A DNA stretch of 64,000 bases from Prauserella_A oleivorans (GTDB lineage: Bacteria; Actinomycetota; Actinomycetes; Mycobacteriales; Pseudonocardiaceae), in NCBI RefSeq assembly GCF_042685745.1, contig NZ_JBHUNT010000001.1, positions 434,001 through 498,000 on the forward strand, read 5' to 3'. A program made the translations under genes and the position numbers. The notes beneath the pieces are model-generated. The model worked only from the letters and a program-made list of their open reading frames with translations, was not told the origin of the DNA and did not search any database. How positions within the stretch are numbered: the first letter of the stretch is position 1; each line of letters begins with the position of its first letter. This document shows, piece by piece, positions 1 through 10,685 of this stretch.

Positions 1-1568
1 GGAACAGCAGACCGTAGACGAGGAAGATGTCGATGACGGGCGCGGTCAGCGGCAACACGATCTGGAACGCCATCACGTGCAGCAGGCCGAACCGGCCCAT
101 GCGTCCGGACGCACCGCGCTGCAGGATCGCTCTGCGGTGCTTCCACATCGCCTGCATCGTGCCGAAGGTCCACCGGAACCGCTGGCGCGCGAGCTGCCGG
201 ACGGTGGTCGGCGCCTCCGTCCACGTGACCGCGGTGTCCTGGTAGACGATGCGCCAGCCGGCGCGGCCGATGGCGATGGTCAGGTCGGTGTCCTCCGCCA
301 GCGTCTGGGTGCTCAGGCCGCCGACCTTGCGGAGCACCGATCGCCGGAACGCGCCGCCCGCACCGGGGATGGTCGGCATGGACCGGGTCAGGTCGTACAC
401 GCGCCGGTCGACGTTGAACCCGATGACGTACTCGATGTGCTGCAGCCGCGTGAGGAACGTGTCGCGGTTGGCGATCTTGACGTTGGCCGCGACCGCACCC
501 ACCCCGGCGTCGGCGAACGGCTGGACGAGCTCGTGCACGGTGTCGGGCTGGAACACCGTGTCGCCGTCCACCATCACGATGAGCTCGTGGCTCGCAGTGG
601 CGATGCCGGTGTTCAGCGCTGCCGCCTTGCCGCTGTTCGGCTGACGGATCACGCGCACGCGTGGCAACCCGAGCGACTCCACCAGGTCGGCCGTGCCGTC
701 GGTCGACCCGTCGTCGACGACGATCACCTCGACGTCGTGGTTGCTCGCGAGCGCGGAGCGCACGGTCGACTCGATGTTGGCCGACTCGTTGTACGCGGGC
801 ACGATCACGGTCACCGGGTCGGTCACCGGCTCCCCCCAGCGGACTCCCTTGCGCTGCCGGGCGTGCCTGCGCGCCACTACCACGAGCAGCATCAACCGCA
901 GCGCGGTGAGGCCGCCGACGACGATGAGTGCCCACTTGAGCACGGTCACCACCACCATCGACACGCCGACGAGGCCGACCAGCAGTGAGCCCGCGAGAGT
1001 GTCGTTGTCCTGGGCGGGCTGGTTGCCCGGAGGCAGGCCGACGGCCTCGCTGACCGTGGTGAACCGGTAACCCTGGGCCTGCAGTTTCGGGATGAGCACG
1101 TCGAGCGCGGCCACGGTCTGTGACCGGTCGCCGCCCGCGTCGTGCAGCAGCACGATGCCGCCCTCGCCGTTCTCCGGTGTCGAGTTGCGCACGATGGCGT
1201 CGACGCCCGGCTTGTTCCAGTCGTCGCTGTCGAGGTCGGTGAACACGCTGACGTAGCCGAACTGCCCGGCTTCCCGCACCACGCGGTAACCGGGGTCGTC
1301 CAGCGCCTCCGGGCTCGAGGAGAACGGCGGCCGGAACAGCCTGGTCGTCACGCCCGCGCCCCCGACCAGCGCGAGTTGTGTCTCGTGCATCTCGCGGTCG
1401 AATCGCCAGCCCCTGGTGCCGGCGAGGTCGGGGTGGGTGAAGCTGTGCGCCGCGAGTTCGGAGCCGGAGTCACGGATCTGCCGGATGAGTTCCGGGTGCC
1501 GGGCCGCCATGGAGCCGACCACGAAGAACGTGCCGCCCACGTCGTGCTTGCGCAGCACCTCCAGCACC

Positions 1569-1586
1569 TTAGAGCGTGTCTCGTTT
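1569..1586. repeat. IS left end: TTA target duplication plus terminal inverted repeat
   Basis: TTA at 1569-1571 is followed by GAGCGTGTCTCGTTT (1572-1586). This is the inverse of the right end with two mismatches. Confidence 0.9.
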
Positions 1587-2439
1587 GGATCTTGGTTGGG
1601 TTGCGGGCATGATCTTGGTTCGTGGTTGATGAGTTGTCGCGGCGGTTGGTGCCTGATGAGCTGTGGGCACTGGTCGAACCGCTGGTCCCTGCGCATCAGG
1701 TTCGTCCGCAGGGAGGCGGACGGTCGCGCGTGGATGATCGTGCTGTGTTCACCGCGATCGTGTTCGTGCTGACAAGCGGGTGCGCTTGGCGACACCTGCC
1801 ACCCAGCTTCGGAGTGAAGGTCCCGACCGCGCATCGTCGCTTCACCGAGTGGACGAAAGCCGGATTATGGCGCAGGTTGCATCGCGCGGTACTCGATGAA
1901 CTCGGCAGCCAGGGAATGATCGACTGGTCCCGCGCGGTCCTGGACGGAGCCTCCGTCAGGGCCAAAAGGGGGGATCTCTGACCGGTCCCAGTCCTGTGGA
2001 CCGCGGGAAACCCGGCTCGAAGATCCATGCACTGTCCGACCGGGCGGGACTGCCGCTGGCGGTCGCGATCTCGGCCGCGAACACCAACGACGCGCACGCC
2101 CTCAAACCGCTGATTCTGGCCATCCCCGCCGTGAACTCCCGGCGGGGGCCCCGCCGGCGCAAGCCGGACAAGCTCCACGCCGACAAAGCCTACGACCAGG
2201 CCGAACTCCGAGACTGGGTACGCAAGCAAGGAATCACCGTGCGCATCGCCCGCAAAGGCATCGAATCCAGCCAGAAACTCGGCAAGCACCGCTGGGTCAT
2301 CGAACGATGTATCGCGTGGCTGTTCGGATACCGACGATTGACCATACGCTACGAGCGCTACGCCAACCACTTCTGCGCCTTCCTCACTCTCGCCGCAGCC
2401 CTCACCTGCTTCAAGAAACTCGCGAAATGAGACATGCTC
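1572..2439 (+). mobile_element. IS5-family insertion sequence, 868 bp
   Basis: The element is bounded by 15-bp imperfect inverted repeats (13 of 15 match) and flanked by a 3-bp TTA duplication. It carries one transposase spread over two frames. Size, repeat type, short duplication and the A4G6 slip run fit the IS427-like branch of IS5. The almost intact ends and coding region suggest a recent insertion. It interrupts the deacetylase-glycosyltransferase gene in the opposite orientation. Confidence 0.92.
1622..2430 (+). CDS. IS5-family DDE transposase, made by -1 frameshifting
   Basis: The first frame runs from a GTG at 1622 to a TGA at 1979-1981 and encodes the N-terminal DUF4096-type domain (MVDELSRRLVPDELW). 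The second frame, shifted by -1, continues through VDRGKPGSKIH to a stop at 2430. The run AAAAGGGGGG (1964-1973) lies just before the first stop, and slipping back one base gives KKGGSLTGPSPVDRGKPG, the usual sequence of the family. The DDE triad is visible as D in LDGAS, D in LHADKAYD and E in HRWVIERCIAWL. Expression as a fusion is inferred from the conserved arrangement. Confidence 0.88.
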
Positions 2440-2442
2440 TTA
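2425..2442. repeat. IS right end: inverted repeat plus TTA target duplication
   Basis: AAATGAGACATGCTC (2425-2439) is the right terminal repeat. TTA (2440-2442) repeats the left flank. Confidence 0.9.
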
Positions 2443-2712
2443 GGTGTCCACTGCGGATCGGGCCCGTCGTCGAAGGTCAGGGCGATGGTGCGGTCGGGCA
2501 CGTTCAGCGACTCCACCGGGCTCTTGGTGGCGTCCACGACCGTTCCGCCGTCACGCACGTGCTGCGGCACGGCGGCGTTGCCGACGGGGTCGCGCGCGAG
2601 GGCGTCGTTGGTGATCTCCGAGCTCGACAGACCGGCGACGAGCAACATCGTCGCCAGGCTGAGTGCGAGGATCGCGGCGACCAGCCACGAGATCTTGCTC
2701 CGCATACCGGCC

Positions 2713-3568
2713 TTACTCCCCCTCGCCGGTGAGCGCACCGGTGGTCTCTTCGACGGTGTCCAGGACCGGATCGGTCACCGGTGCCGTCGTCTCCAGCACG
2801 GGCTCGGTCGTCTCCTCCACCGCATCGGGAACGACGGTTTCCACGGGCTCGGGCAGCTGCGGCTCGGGTTCGGCCGTCGGTGCGGGTTCCGGTGTGGGAG
2901 CGGGCTCCTCCGGGATCCGGCACCGGCAGCTCGGGGTCCGGTTCGTCGACCGGGCCCGCGGGTACCTCCGGAACGACCGGGTCCGGGTCGGTGGACTGTG
3001 CGGAGGGCGGCGGCGTGCTGCCGGCGCCGGAATCCGTGCCGGCGTCGCTTTCCGTGCCGTCGCCGTCCGTGCCGGGCCCGGGCGCGTCCGGGTCCGGCGT
3101 CACCGGGTCCGAGCCGGTATCCGGCGTGGCCGGGCTGCTCGTGTCCTGGACGGCAGTCTCCCGCGGCACCGTCGTCGACGACGACTCCGCGGGAGCCGGT
3201 GAGCCCGGACCCGGGGCCGCCGACGACGGGGTCGTGGCCTGCCCGCGTCCGGCACCGAAGACGAGCTCGGACAGACTCGTGGTGTTCGCCGGTGCGATCG
3301 CGATCCCGCCACGGTTTCGGGCCTCGTCGCCGAACAGGAACAGCGGCCCGCCGCCCCGCCCGGCCGGTCGGTCGGACGCGGCTTCCGGCCTCGGCACCGG
3401 AACGGCTCCGGGCAGCAGCGGCGTGAGCAGTGCGGGCTGCTGAGCCAGCAACACTCCACACGCGACGATCACCGCAGCGCCACCGCCGACCGACATGCCG
3501 GTCGTCAGATTCACCCACTTGCGCCGCCTGCCGCGTGGATCGAGAAAAACCGGGAGATCTCTGGTCAT
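2713..3568 (-). pseudogene. Pro/Glu/Thr-rich membrane-anchored protein, frameshifted
   Basis: It starts with ATG at 3568, overlapping the lipoprotein stop by 4 bp. A basic N-terminus (RGRRRKW) is followed by one transmembrane segment (GGGAAVIVACGVLLA) and a long low-complexity extracellular tail rich in P, D, T and S. Near position 2918 the frame breaks. The reading frame one base over continues the same composition (APTPEPAPTAEPEPQLPEP) to a natural TAA at 2715-2713, eight bases before the deacetylase gene. A single indel, or a sequencing error at the GGATCC run, explains this. No catalytic domain is visible. It may be a cell-wall spacer for the adjacent polysaccharide enzymes. Confidence 0.75.
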
Positions 3569-4545
3569 TCGCCCTCCTCCGGGACGTGCGCGGTGGCCCG
3601 CGCGAAGTCGTAGGTGTGCTGGGCCAGGCCGCTGCAGTCCTCACGGGCGTCCCGTTCTCCGGGGCAGCGGCCGTTGTCCCTGGCCAGCGACCAGAAACCG
3701 AGGTAAGCCAGGTCGTGCTCGCCCGCGTAGTCACGCAGTGCACGCGCGTCGGCGAGTGTGGTGACGACGCCGGTGTCGTTGCGGCCCGCCATGTAGGTCA
3801 GGCCAAGCCGGCGATAGGCACCGTCCCGGCCATCCGACGGCCAGATCTGTCCAATTTGGTCGGTCACGGACTCCGCCGCCCTGAGCATGGCGACCCGCCA
3901 CCCGTTGTCCGGGGGAAAGTTCATCACCATCGCGTTGACGACCACGTCGACGTTTCGCCACGCAAGTGCCCGCAGCAGTTCCGTCGCCGAGGCCGGGAGT
4001 CCCCGCCGCTCGTCGAGAACCTCGACCGTCACGCTGATCCGGGCCCCACGCCGGTCCTGGACCTCGCGCAGCGCCTCCGCGACGAGCTGGACGGGAATGC
4101 CGGTCTCGATGTCGACGTCGAGCCAGTCGGCTCCCGTGCGATCGAGCGCGCGAACGTAGGCGTCCGCGAGCTCTCCGGCCGTCGCGCACGTGTTCTCGAG
4201 GTAGGTTCCGGACGCTCCACCGGAGGCCACGGTCACCGCTGCGCCCGTGGCACGCAGTGCTCGCGCCTCGGCCAGGACGTGCGCATCCGCCAGCGGCCTG
4301 CCCGTGTTCCACACCGGCTCGCAACGACTCTGGTGGGAGAGCAGGAACGCCAGGACGAACCGGCGCAGCGGCGTGCGCTCGGCGGCGCGGGCCAGGCCCA
4401 GCCGGCCGTCACCGACGTACACGTACGGCGCGGCGGTGACCGGATCGTCCTGTTCGGACTGTGCATCGCCACACGCACTCAGTGTGACCAGACACACCGT
4501 CAGCGATGCGATACTCACACTCCAGGCACGGCAGCGTCGCATCAA
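3565..4545 (-). CDS. GH18-like (chitinase-fold) lipoprotein
   Basis: The protein has 326 residues. A signal peptide ends in a lipobox (SLTVCLVTLSAC, Cys near residue 25), so it should be lipid-anchored outside the membrane. The core resembles a GH18 TIM barrel: an early strand with YVYVGDGRLGLA, then DWLDVDIETG at the position of the DxxDxDxE motif, then MVMNFPP and LGFWSLARDNG. Family knowledge: such proteins hydrolyse or bind beta-1,4-GlcNAc polymers. It overlaps the next gene by ATGA and is followed by a deacetylase-GT2 gene, so it probably trims or binds the same polymer. The distal glutamate of the motif is present, but activity is unproven. Confidence 0.72.
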   Translation of the reverse strand: MMRRCRAWSVSIASLTVCLVTLSACGDAQSEQDDPVTAAPYVYVGDGRLGLARAAERTPLRRFVLAFLLSHQSRCEPVWNTGRPLADAHVLAEARALRATGAAVTVASGGASGTYLENTCATAGELADAYVRALDRTGADWLDVDIETGIPVQLVAEALREVQDRRGARISVTVEVLDERRGLPASATELLRALAWRNVDVVVNAMVMNFPPDNGWRVAMLRAAESVTDQIGQIWPSDGRDGAYRRLGLTYMAGRNDTGVVTTLADARALRDYAGEHDLAYLGFWSLARDNGRCPGERDAREDCSGLAQHTYDFARATAHVPEEGE

Positions 4546-4717
4546 TGTCCAATCGGGGAGACTTCACGTGCCCTGCGTCAGTTGACGGTCCGTGGCCGGG
4601 GCAATACTCAACCGGACCGCAACGGCAAGATTTCCCTTGCCTCGCTTGGTTCATCGTGCGGCAGGCCACCGGGTTACGCCCCGGGACAAGGTCTGCGCGA
4701 ATTAGAGCAGAAGGTCC

Positions 4718-6277
4718 CTAATCTCCGATGCGACGCTCTCGACCCTGCCAAACTCGTTGACGCAGAACGAATTTCTGGATTTTCCCGGTGGATGTTTTCG
4801 GGAGTTCGGTGAACACGACCGACTTCGGCGCCTTGAACCGGGCCAGCCGGGCGCGCACGTGCTCGATGATCTCGTCCTCGGTGGCGTGCGCGCCGTCATG
4901 CAACGTGACGTAGGCGGCGGGAACCTCGCCCCACCGCTCATCCGGCACGGCGATCACCGCCACCTCGAGCACCGCGGGATGGTCGGCGATAGCCTGCTCG
5001 ACCTCCACCGAGGCGATGTTCTCCCCGCCCGAGATGATGACGTCCTTGCTGCGATCGCGTAGCTCCACGTAGCCGTCCGGATGCAGCACCCCGAGATCCC
5101 CGGTGCGCAACCACCCGTCCGGCGCCGCCTGCCGCGTCGCCTCCGGATCCTTGAAATAGCCGAGCATGACGTTGTTGCCGCGCAACGCGATCTGCCCCAC
5201 CGTCACGCCGTCCGCGGGCACATCCGTGCCGTCCTCGGCCACCACCCGCACCCGGCAGGAGATCATGTTCCCCACGCCCTGACGCGCCTGCAGCCGGGCC
5301 TGCGCCTCGGTGTCCAGCGCGTTCCACTCCGGACGCCAGTCGCAGATCATCGCCGGCCCGAACGTCTCCGTCAGCCCGTACAAGTGCGTCACCTCGAACC
5401 CGAGCTCGCCCATCCGGCGCAGAATCGCCGGCGACGGCGGAGCACCCCCGGTGGCCACCCGCACCGTGCGCTTCACCGGCGCCGCCTCCGCCGCATACGC
5501 CAGCATCGACAGCACCGTCGGCGCCCCGTTGAGGTGCGTGACCCCCTCCTCCCGCAGCAACCGCCACACCTGGGCCGGATCCACCTTCGGCAGACACACG
5601 TGCGTCGCCGCCGCCGCGGTCACCGCCCACGGAAAACACCAGCCGTTGCAGTGAAACATCGGCAACGTCCACAAATGCACCGCCGACGGCGACAACCCGG
5701 TGTGCCCCACCATCGCCAGCGCCTGCAGGTACGCCCCGCGGTGGTGATACATCACGCCCTTCGGCTTGCCGGTGGTGCCGGAGGTGTAGTTGATCGACAG
5801 CAGCGCGCGTTCGTCGTCCGGCGTCACCGCCCGCGGCGTCGCCGAGGCCAGCAAATCCTCGTAGTCCGGCCCCGCCCACACCACCCGCGGCGGCGACGAC
5901 ACCCGGCGCAGCGCCTCCGCCACCGTCTCCTCGAACACCGGATCACACACCAACACCCCCGCCTCGCTGTGCTCGAGGATGTAGGCGATCTCCCCCGCCG
6001 CCAGCCGCGTGTTCACCGCCACCAGCGGCACCCCCGCCCACGGCATCCCGAAATGCGCCTCCAGCAACACGTGTGTGTTCGGCGCCAGCACCGCCACCGG
6101 ACGACCCCCGGCCGGCCCGGCCAGCCCACCCGCCAACCGCCGGCACCGCTCGTGCAGCTCGGCATACGTCCACCGGCGGGCACCATCCACCACCGCGACC
6201 CGATCACCATGCGCCGCAGCCGCCCGATCCAGAAACGACACCGGCGTCAACGGCTCGAACGAGAGATCACCCGCCAT
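4718..6277 (-). CDS. Fatty-acyl-CoA synthetase (AMP-forming ligase)
   Basis: The 519-residue adenylate-forming enzyme is complete. The P-loop is INYTSGTTGKPKGVMYHH, the A5-type motif is LYGLTETFGPAMI, the hinge region is WLRTGDLGVLHPDGY followed by RSKDVIISGGENI, and the catalytic lysine motif is PKTSTGKIQKF near the C-terminus. It activates a carboxylic acid to an acyl-AMP and then to an acyl-CoA in the cytoplasm. The sequence resembles medium- or long-chain FadD proteins, but the substrate cannot be read from it. It lies 39 bp downstream of the biotin carboxylase gene on the same strand, so it may be the last gene of the carboxylase/pxp operon. Confidence 0.88.
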   Translation of the reverse strand: MAGDLSFEPLTPVSFLDRAAAAHGDRVAVVDGARRWTYAELHERCRRLAGGLAGPAGGRPVAVLAPNTHVLLEAHFGMPWAGVPLVAVNTRLAAGEIAYILEHSEAGVLVCDPVFEETVAEALRRVSSPPRVVWAGPDYEDLLASATPRAVTPDDERALLSINYTSGTTGKPKGVMYHHRGAYLQALAMVGHTGLSPSAVHLWTLPMFHCNGWCFPWAVTAAAATHVCLPKVDPAQVWRLLREEGVTHLNGAPTVLSMLAYAAEAAPVKRTVRVATGGAPPSPAILRRMGELGFEVTHLYGLTETFGPAMICDWRPEWNALDTEAQARLQARQGVGNMISCRVRVVAEDGTDVPADGVTVGQIALRGNNVMLGYFKDPEATRQAAPDGWLRTGDLGVLHPDGYVELRDRSKDVIISGGENIASVEVEQAIADHPAVLEVAVIAVPDERWGEVPAAYVTLHDGAHATEDEIIEHVRARLARFKAPKSVVFTELPKTSTGKIQKFVLRQRVWQGRERRIGD

Positions 6278-6316
6278 GGCACGAGCTTGGTGCCACCGGC
6301 CTGCCGGGTCAATCGG

Positions 6317-7641
<1,325 letters not shown>

Positions 7642-7645
<4 letters not shown>

Positions 7646-7881
7646 GCGCCGTCGACCTCGGCGATGTCCTGGCCCATCGACACCTCGTCGCCATCGTCGA
7701 GGAGGAACTTCGTGACCTTGCCCGACACCTCGGACTTGACCTCGTTGAACGTCTTCATCACCTCGATCAGGGCGATCGTCTGGCCCTCGGAGACCTCGGT
7801 GCCCTCACTCACGTACGGCTCCGCGTCCGGGCTGGGACGCCGGTAGAACACGCCGGGCATGGTGGCCTTGATCGTCGTCAT
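7642..7881 (-). CDS. accB: Biotin carboxyl carrier protein
   Basis: This 79-residue protein is a stand-alone biotinyl domain. The biotin attachment site is EVMKT with Lys43, against the usual EAMKM. It starts at 7881 inside the stop of pxpC and ends inside the start of the carboxylase gene, so the three genes are translationally coupled. It lacks the Pro/Ala-rich N-terminal extension of AccB from acetyl-CoA carboxylase, which fits a specialised carboxylase. Confidence 0.9.
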
Positions 7882-8867
7882 CACTCGCTCCTCAGTTCCG
7901 TGCTGATCCGGTCGAGACGTTGCCTGCGTTCCCGCCGGGCGGCGATCGCCTCGTCGACGTCGATGGGCACGAACGACACGGAGTCGCCCGTCTTGGTCTG
8001 CGCGAGCCGGTCGCGGTCGGCGGAGATCACCGTGCCGATCGTGGCGTACCCACCGCCGGTGACGGCGTCGTTGAGCAGCACGATCGGCTCGTCCCCACCC
8101 GGCACCTGGATGGACCCGATGGGGTAGCCGAGGTCCACGACGTTGGCCGGGTCGCTGCCCGCGCCGAACGGCTGCTCGCGCTCGACGAACTCCAGCGTCC
8201 CACCCCGCAGCCGGTAACCGACCCGGTCGGCGTCCTTGGTGACCTTCCACGTCGTCTCCAAGAACGACCGCATGCCGGCCTCACTGAGCCGGTAGGAACA
8301 CAGGCCCACCACCGTGCGCACCTCGGTGACCGGCTCGAACCGCGGCCGCAGCGACTCGGCGACCGCCGATCCCGGCTTCGGGGCGCCGTTGCCGGACTCC
8401 TTGCCCAGTGGCAGCCGGTCGCCGTCGGCGAGCTTGCGGCCCTCGAACCCCCCGAGCCCGGTGAGCATGTACGTGGAACGGGAACCGAGGTACTCCGGCA
8501 CGTCGATTCCGCCGCTCACGGCGATGTAGGTTCGGCAACCGCCGGTGATCATCGAGAACTCCAGCACGTCGCCCGCCCCGACCTTGATGGTCGTCCACGG
8601 CTCGACGGGCTCGCCGCCGAGCGTCACCGGCCCGTCGGCGCCCGTGACGGCCACGAGCCGGTCGTCGGTGAACTCCAGCTTCGGCGCGATGTAGGTGGCC
8701 TCCAGCGCGGCGGCGCCCTCGGGGTTGCCGACGAGCAGGTTCGCGGCGCGGTAGGAGAACTGGTCCATCGCACCGGACGGCGGCATGCCGATGTCGTAGT
8801 AGCCGTCGCGGCCCGCGTCCTGCACGGTCGTGTAGAGCCCGCCGGAGTGCACGATCAGCTCGGTCAT
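7881..8867 (-). CDS. pxpC: 5-oxoprolinase subunit PxpC / KipA-like carboxyltransferase-fold protein (copy 1)
   Basis: The 328-residue protein is a full AHS2/KipA domain. It opens with VHSGGLYTTVQDAGR, then MPPSGAMDQFSYRAANLLVGN, and has AVSGGIDVPEYLGSRSTY in the middle. In Bacillus and E. coli the PxpABC complex hydrolyses 5-oxoproline to glutamate with ATP. The same fold forms part of the carboxyltransferase of urea carboxylase. It overlaps pxpB upstream and the biotin carrier downstream by 4 bp each, so it is likely the shared subunit between lactam opening and the biotin system. Confidence 0.88.
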   Translation of the reverse strand: MTELIVHSGGLYTTVQDAGRDGYYDIGMPPSGAMDQFSYRAANLLVGNPEGAAALEATYIAPKLEFTDDRLVAVTGADGPVTLGGEPVEPWTTIKVGAGDVLEFSMITGGCRTYIAVSGGIDVPEYLGSRSTYMLTGLGGFEGRKLADGDRLPLGKESGNGAPKPGSAVAESLRPRFEPVTEVRTVVGLCSYRLSEAGMRSFLETTWKVTKDADRVGYRLRGGTLEFVEREQPFGAGSDPANVVDLGYPIGSIQVPGGDEPIVLLNDAVTGGGYATIGTVISADRDRLAQTKTGDSVSFVPIDVDEAIAARRERRQRLDRISTELRSE

Positions 8868-9766
8868 CGGTACAGCACCTCCAGCAGCTCGTTGTTGACG
8901 GCGTCGGGGTCGGCGAGGAACTCGGCGGGCCGGAACTCGAACTCACGGATCCGGTAGCGCCACGTGCCCGCCTCGACGGCACGCCGCACCTCGTCGAACT
9001 CGGTCTGGTCGATCGCGCGGTACCGGAAGATGTCACCGGAGCGCGGGAAGACGATGCTGTCGGCGAAGTCCGGCAGCGACTGGGTGCGGTCGAACACCGG
9101 CGCGGGCGCCATGCCGAACAGCTGGTAACCGCCCGCGCCCCGCACCGGATACACGACGGCGAACGCACCGCCGTAGCCGAATGCCCGCTCCGGGGTGTCG
9201 GTGCGCGGCCGCACGTACTTGGGCACCTCGATCTGCCGGTCGCGCGGCACCATCTGGTAGCAGAACGGCAGGCCGGGCACGAAGCCGAGCATCGTGACGA
9301 TGTAGGGCGCGCCGGACAGCGCGTCGATCAGCTGGGGCACGCCGTCGAAGCCGTTGATCCGCGCGGCGTATTCCAGGTCGGTGGCCTCGGGATCCTGGTG
9401 GCGGTCGCGGAAGCGCAGCAGCGTCTCGCGCGTCCACGGGTCGTCGTAGAGCACCGGCACGTCCACCACCCGCGTGGGCAGCACGTGGTCGGAGCTCAGC
9501 TCGGCCGCCGACTTCTCCATGCCGCGCAGCTCCTCGACCAGGTCCTTGGGGTGCAGCTTCTCCGGGTCGAGCCGGATCAGATAGGAGGCGTTGGACGGGC
9601 AGATGTCGACAACGCCGTCGAGCCCCCGTTCGGCCAGCGCGGCCGTGATCGTCATCGCCTTGAAGTTCGCCTCCAGGCTCATGGCCTGGTCGATCTCCAC
9701 GAACACGAACTCGTCGCCGCCGTACTCGTACCGTGCGGGCGGAAGACTCAGGGTTGTCGCGGCCAC
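8864..9766 (-). CDS. pxpB: 5-oxoprolinase subunit PxpB / KipI-like protein (copy 1)
   Basis: The 300-residue AHS1/KipI protein has the typical MLGFVPGLPFCYQM segment, YVRPRTDTPERAFGYGG and YPVRGAGGYQLFG. I place the start at the GTG at 9766-9764 because GAGGAGG lies just upstream; an upstream in-frame extension has no family-like sequence. It is about 60 residues longer than the Bacillus protein at the N-terminus. It is the first gene of the minus-strand operon and is divergent from pxpA across 151 bp. Its function is in the PxpABC complex, or as a carboxyltransferase half with PxpC. Confidence 0.86.
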   Translation of the reverse strand: MAATTLSLPPARYEYGGDEFVFVEIDQAMSLEANFKAMTITAALAERGLDGVVDICPSNASYLIRLDPEKLHPKDLVEELRGMEKSAAELSSDHVLPTRVVDVPVLYDDPWTRETLLRFRDRHQDPEATDLEYAARINGFDGVPQLIDALSGAPYIVTMLGFVPGLPFCYQMVPRDRQIEVPKYVRPRTDTPERAFGYGGAFAVVYPVRGAGGYQLFGMAPAPVFDRTQSLPDFADSIVFPRSGDIFRYRAIDQTEFDEVRRAVEAGTWRYRIREFEFRPAEFLADPDAVNNELLEVLYR

Positions 9767-9917
9767 GCCACCCCTCCTCGTCTGGCGGTCTGGGTTTCGC
9801 AACACCCTTCCCGTCGCGGATGCGGTGCACCATTGGCCCGAGTGGACAGGTATCCCGCGCCGCTTTGTCCAAACCGATGAATTGCCGCCGTCCACCCGGA
9901 CGCCCACTGTTGGAGAC
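9767..9917. promoter_or_regulatory. Divergent promoter region between pxpB and pxpA
   Basis: This 151-bp spacer must drive both pxpB (minus) and pxpA (plus). It contains a 6-bp inverted repeat, TGGACA at 9843-9848 and TGTCCA at 9866-9871, separated by 17 bp, which could bind a dimeric regulator such as the PucR-type protein encoded at 12560-14065. The link to PucR is inference. Confidence 0.4.
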
Positions 9918-10685
9918 ATGAAGACGGTGATCGACCTCAATGCCGACGCGGGCGAGAGCTTCGGCAGGTGGAAGCTCGGCGACGACGAGCACCTGCTGCC
10001 GCTGGTCAGCTCGGTGAATGTCGCGTGCGGATGGCATGCGGGCGATCCGGCGACGATGCGCCGGTCGGTGGAGCTCGCGAAGGGTGCCGGCACGGCACTC
10101 GGCGCGCACCCCGGCCTGCCCGACCTCGCCGGATTCGGCCGCCGCGCGCTCGCGATGTCCCCCGCGGAGGCGGCCGACGCCTGCCTCTACCAGTACGGGG
10201 CGCTGCGCGGGTTCGCCGACTCGCTCGGCGTGGAGGTCACGCACGTCAAGCCGCACGGCGCGTTCTACGGGCTGACCATGCGCGACGAGACCGTCGCCGA
10301 CGCGGTCGCCGACGCGGTGGCCTCGATCTCCGACGAGCTGGTGGTGGTGCTGCACGCCGGTGCCACGGCGGAGCGGGTCGCCGCGCGTGGGCTGCGCGTG
10401 GCGCGGGAGGCGTTCGCCGACCTGGAGTACGACGAGAACGGGCACATCATCATCGAGCCGCAGCCGCTGCCCAAGGACCCGCAGGAGTGCGCCGAGAAGG
10501 CCGTCGCGATCCTCGGCGGCATGGTGCGCACGACCGCGGGCACGTGGGTCGACATCGACGCCGACACGATCTGCATCCACGGCGACCGGCCCAACGCCGT
10601 CGAGATCGCCACCGCCATCCGCGAGCGGTTCGCCGCCGAGGGCGTGACGATCAGCCCCATGCGCGAGGTGCTGGCGGAGCGCTGA
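9918..10685 (+). CDS. pxpA: 5-oxoprolinase subunit PxpA (LamB/YcsF family)
   Basis: The 255-residue protein carries the family hallmarks DLNADAGESFG, ACGWHAGDP, HPGLPDLAGFGRR and VKPHGAFYG, with acidic and histidine residues of the active site. With PxpB and PxpC it opens 5-oxoproline or a related lactam with ATP. The start is the ATG at 9918 behind TGGAG. It is alone on the plus strand: pxpB/pxpC copy 1 diverges from it and pxpC copy 2 converges on it with a 35-bp overlap at the stop codons. One PxpA therefore appears to serve two PxpBC pairs. Confidence 0.92.
   Translation: MKTVIDLNADAGESFGRWKLGDDEHLLPLVSSVNVACGWHAGDPATMRRSVELAKGAGTALGAHPGLPDLAGFGRRALAMSPAEAADACLYQYGALRGFADSLGVEVTHVKPHGAFYGLTMRDETVADAVADAVASISDELVVVLHAGATAERVAARGLRVAREAFADLEYDENGHIIIEPQPLPKDPQECAEKAVAILGGMVRTTAGTWVDIDADTICIHGDRPNAVEIATAIRERFAAEGVTISPMREVLAER

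Larger units (their letters stand above)
1..2705 (-). pseudogene. Polysaccharide deacetylase-glycosyltransferase 2 fusion, split by an IS
   Basis: The minus-strand frame starts at 2705 with a membrane anchor (MRSKISWLVAAILALSL), enters a NodB deacetylase domain (TFDDGPDPQWTP), and stops being homologous at 2442, where the IS begins. It resumes at 1570 and runs off the left edge. The resumed part carries the NodB metal motif HSFTHP and RPPFSSSP, a transmembrane segment, and a GT2 domain with VIVPAYNES, VDGDT, AEDTDL and QRFRWTFGT, typical of processive hyaluronan/cellulose-synthase-like enzymes. Removing the insertion and one TTA copy restores WTPKVLEVL. The intact protein would deacetylate and polymerise an extracellular polysaccharide at the membrane. 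The GH18-like lipoprotein upstream resembles the third module found fused in some firmicute homologues. A fragment downstream of the IS could still be expressed but would lack its anchor and the start of NodB. Confidence 0.9.
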
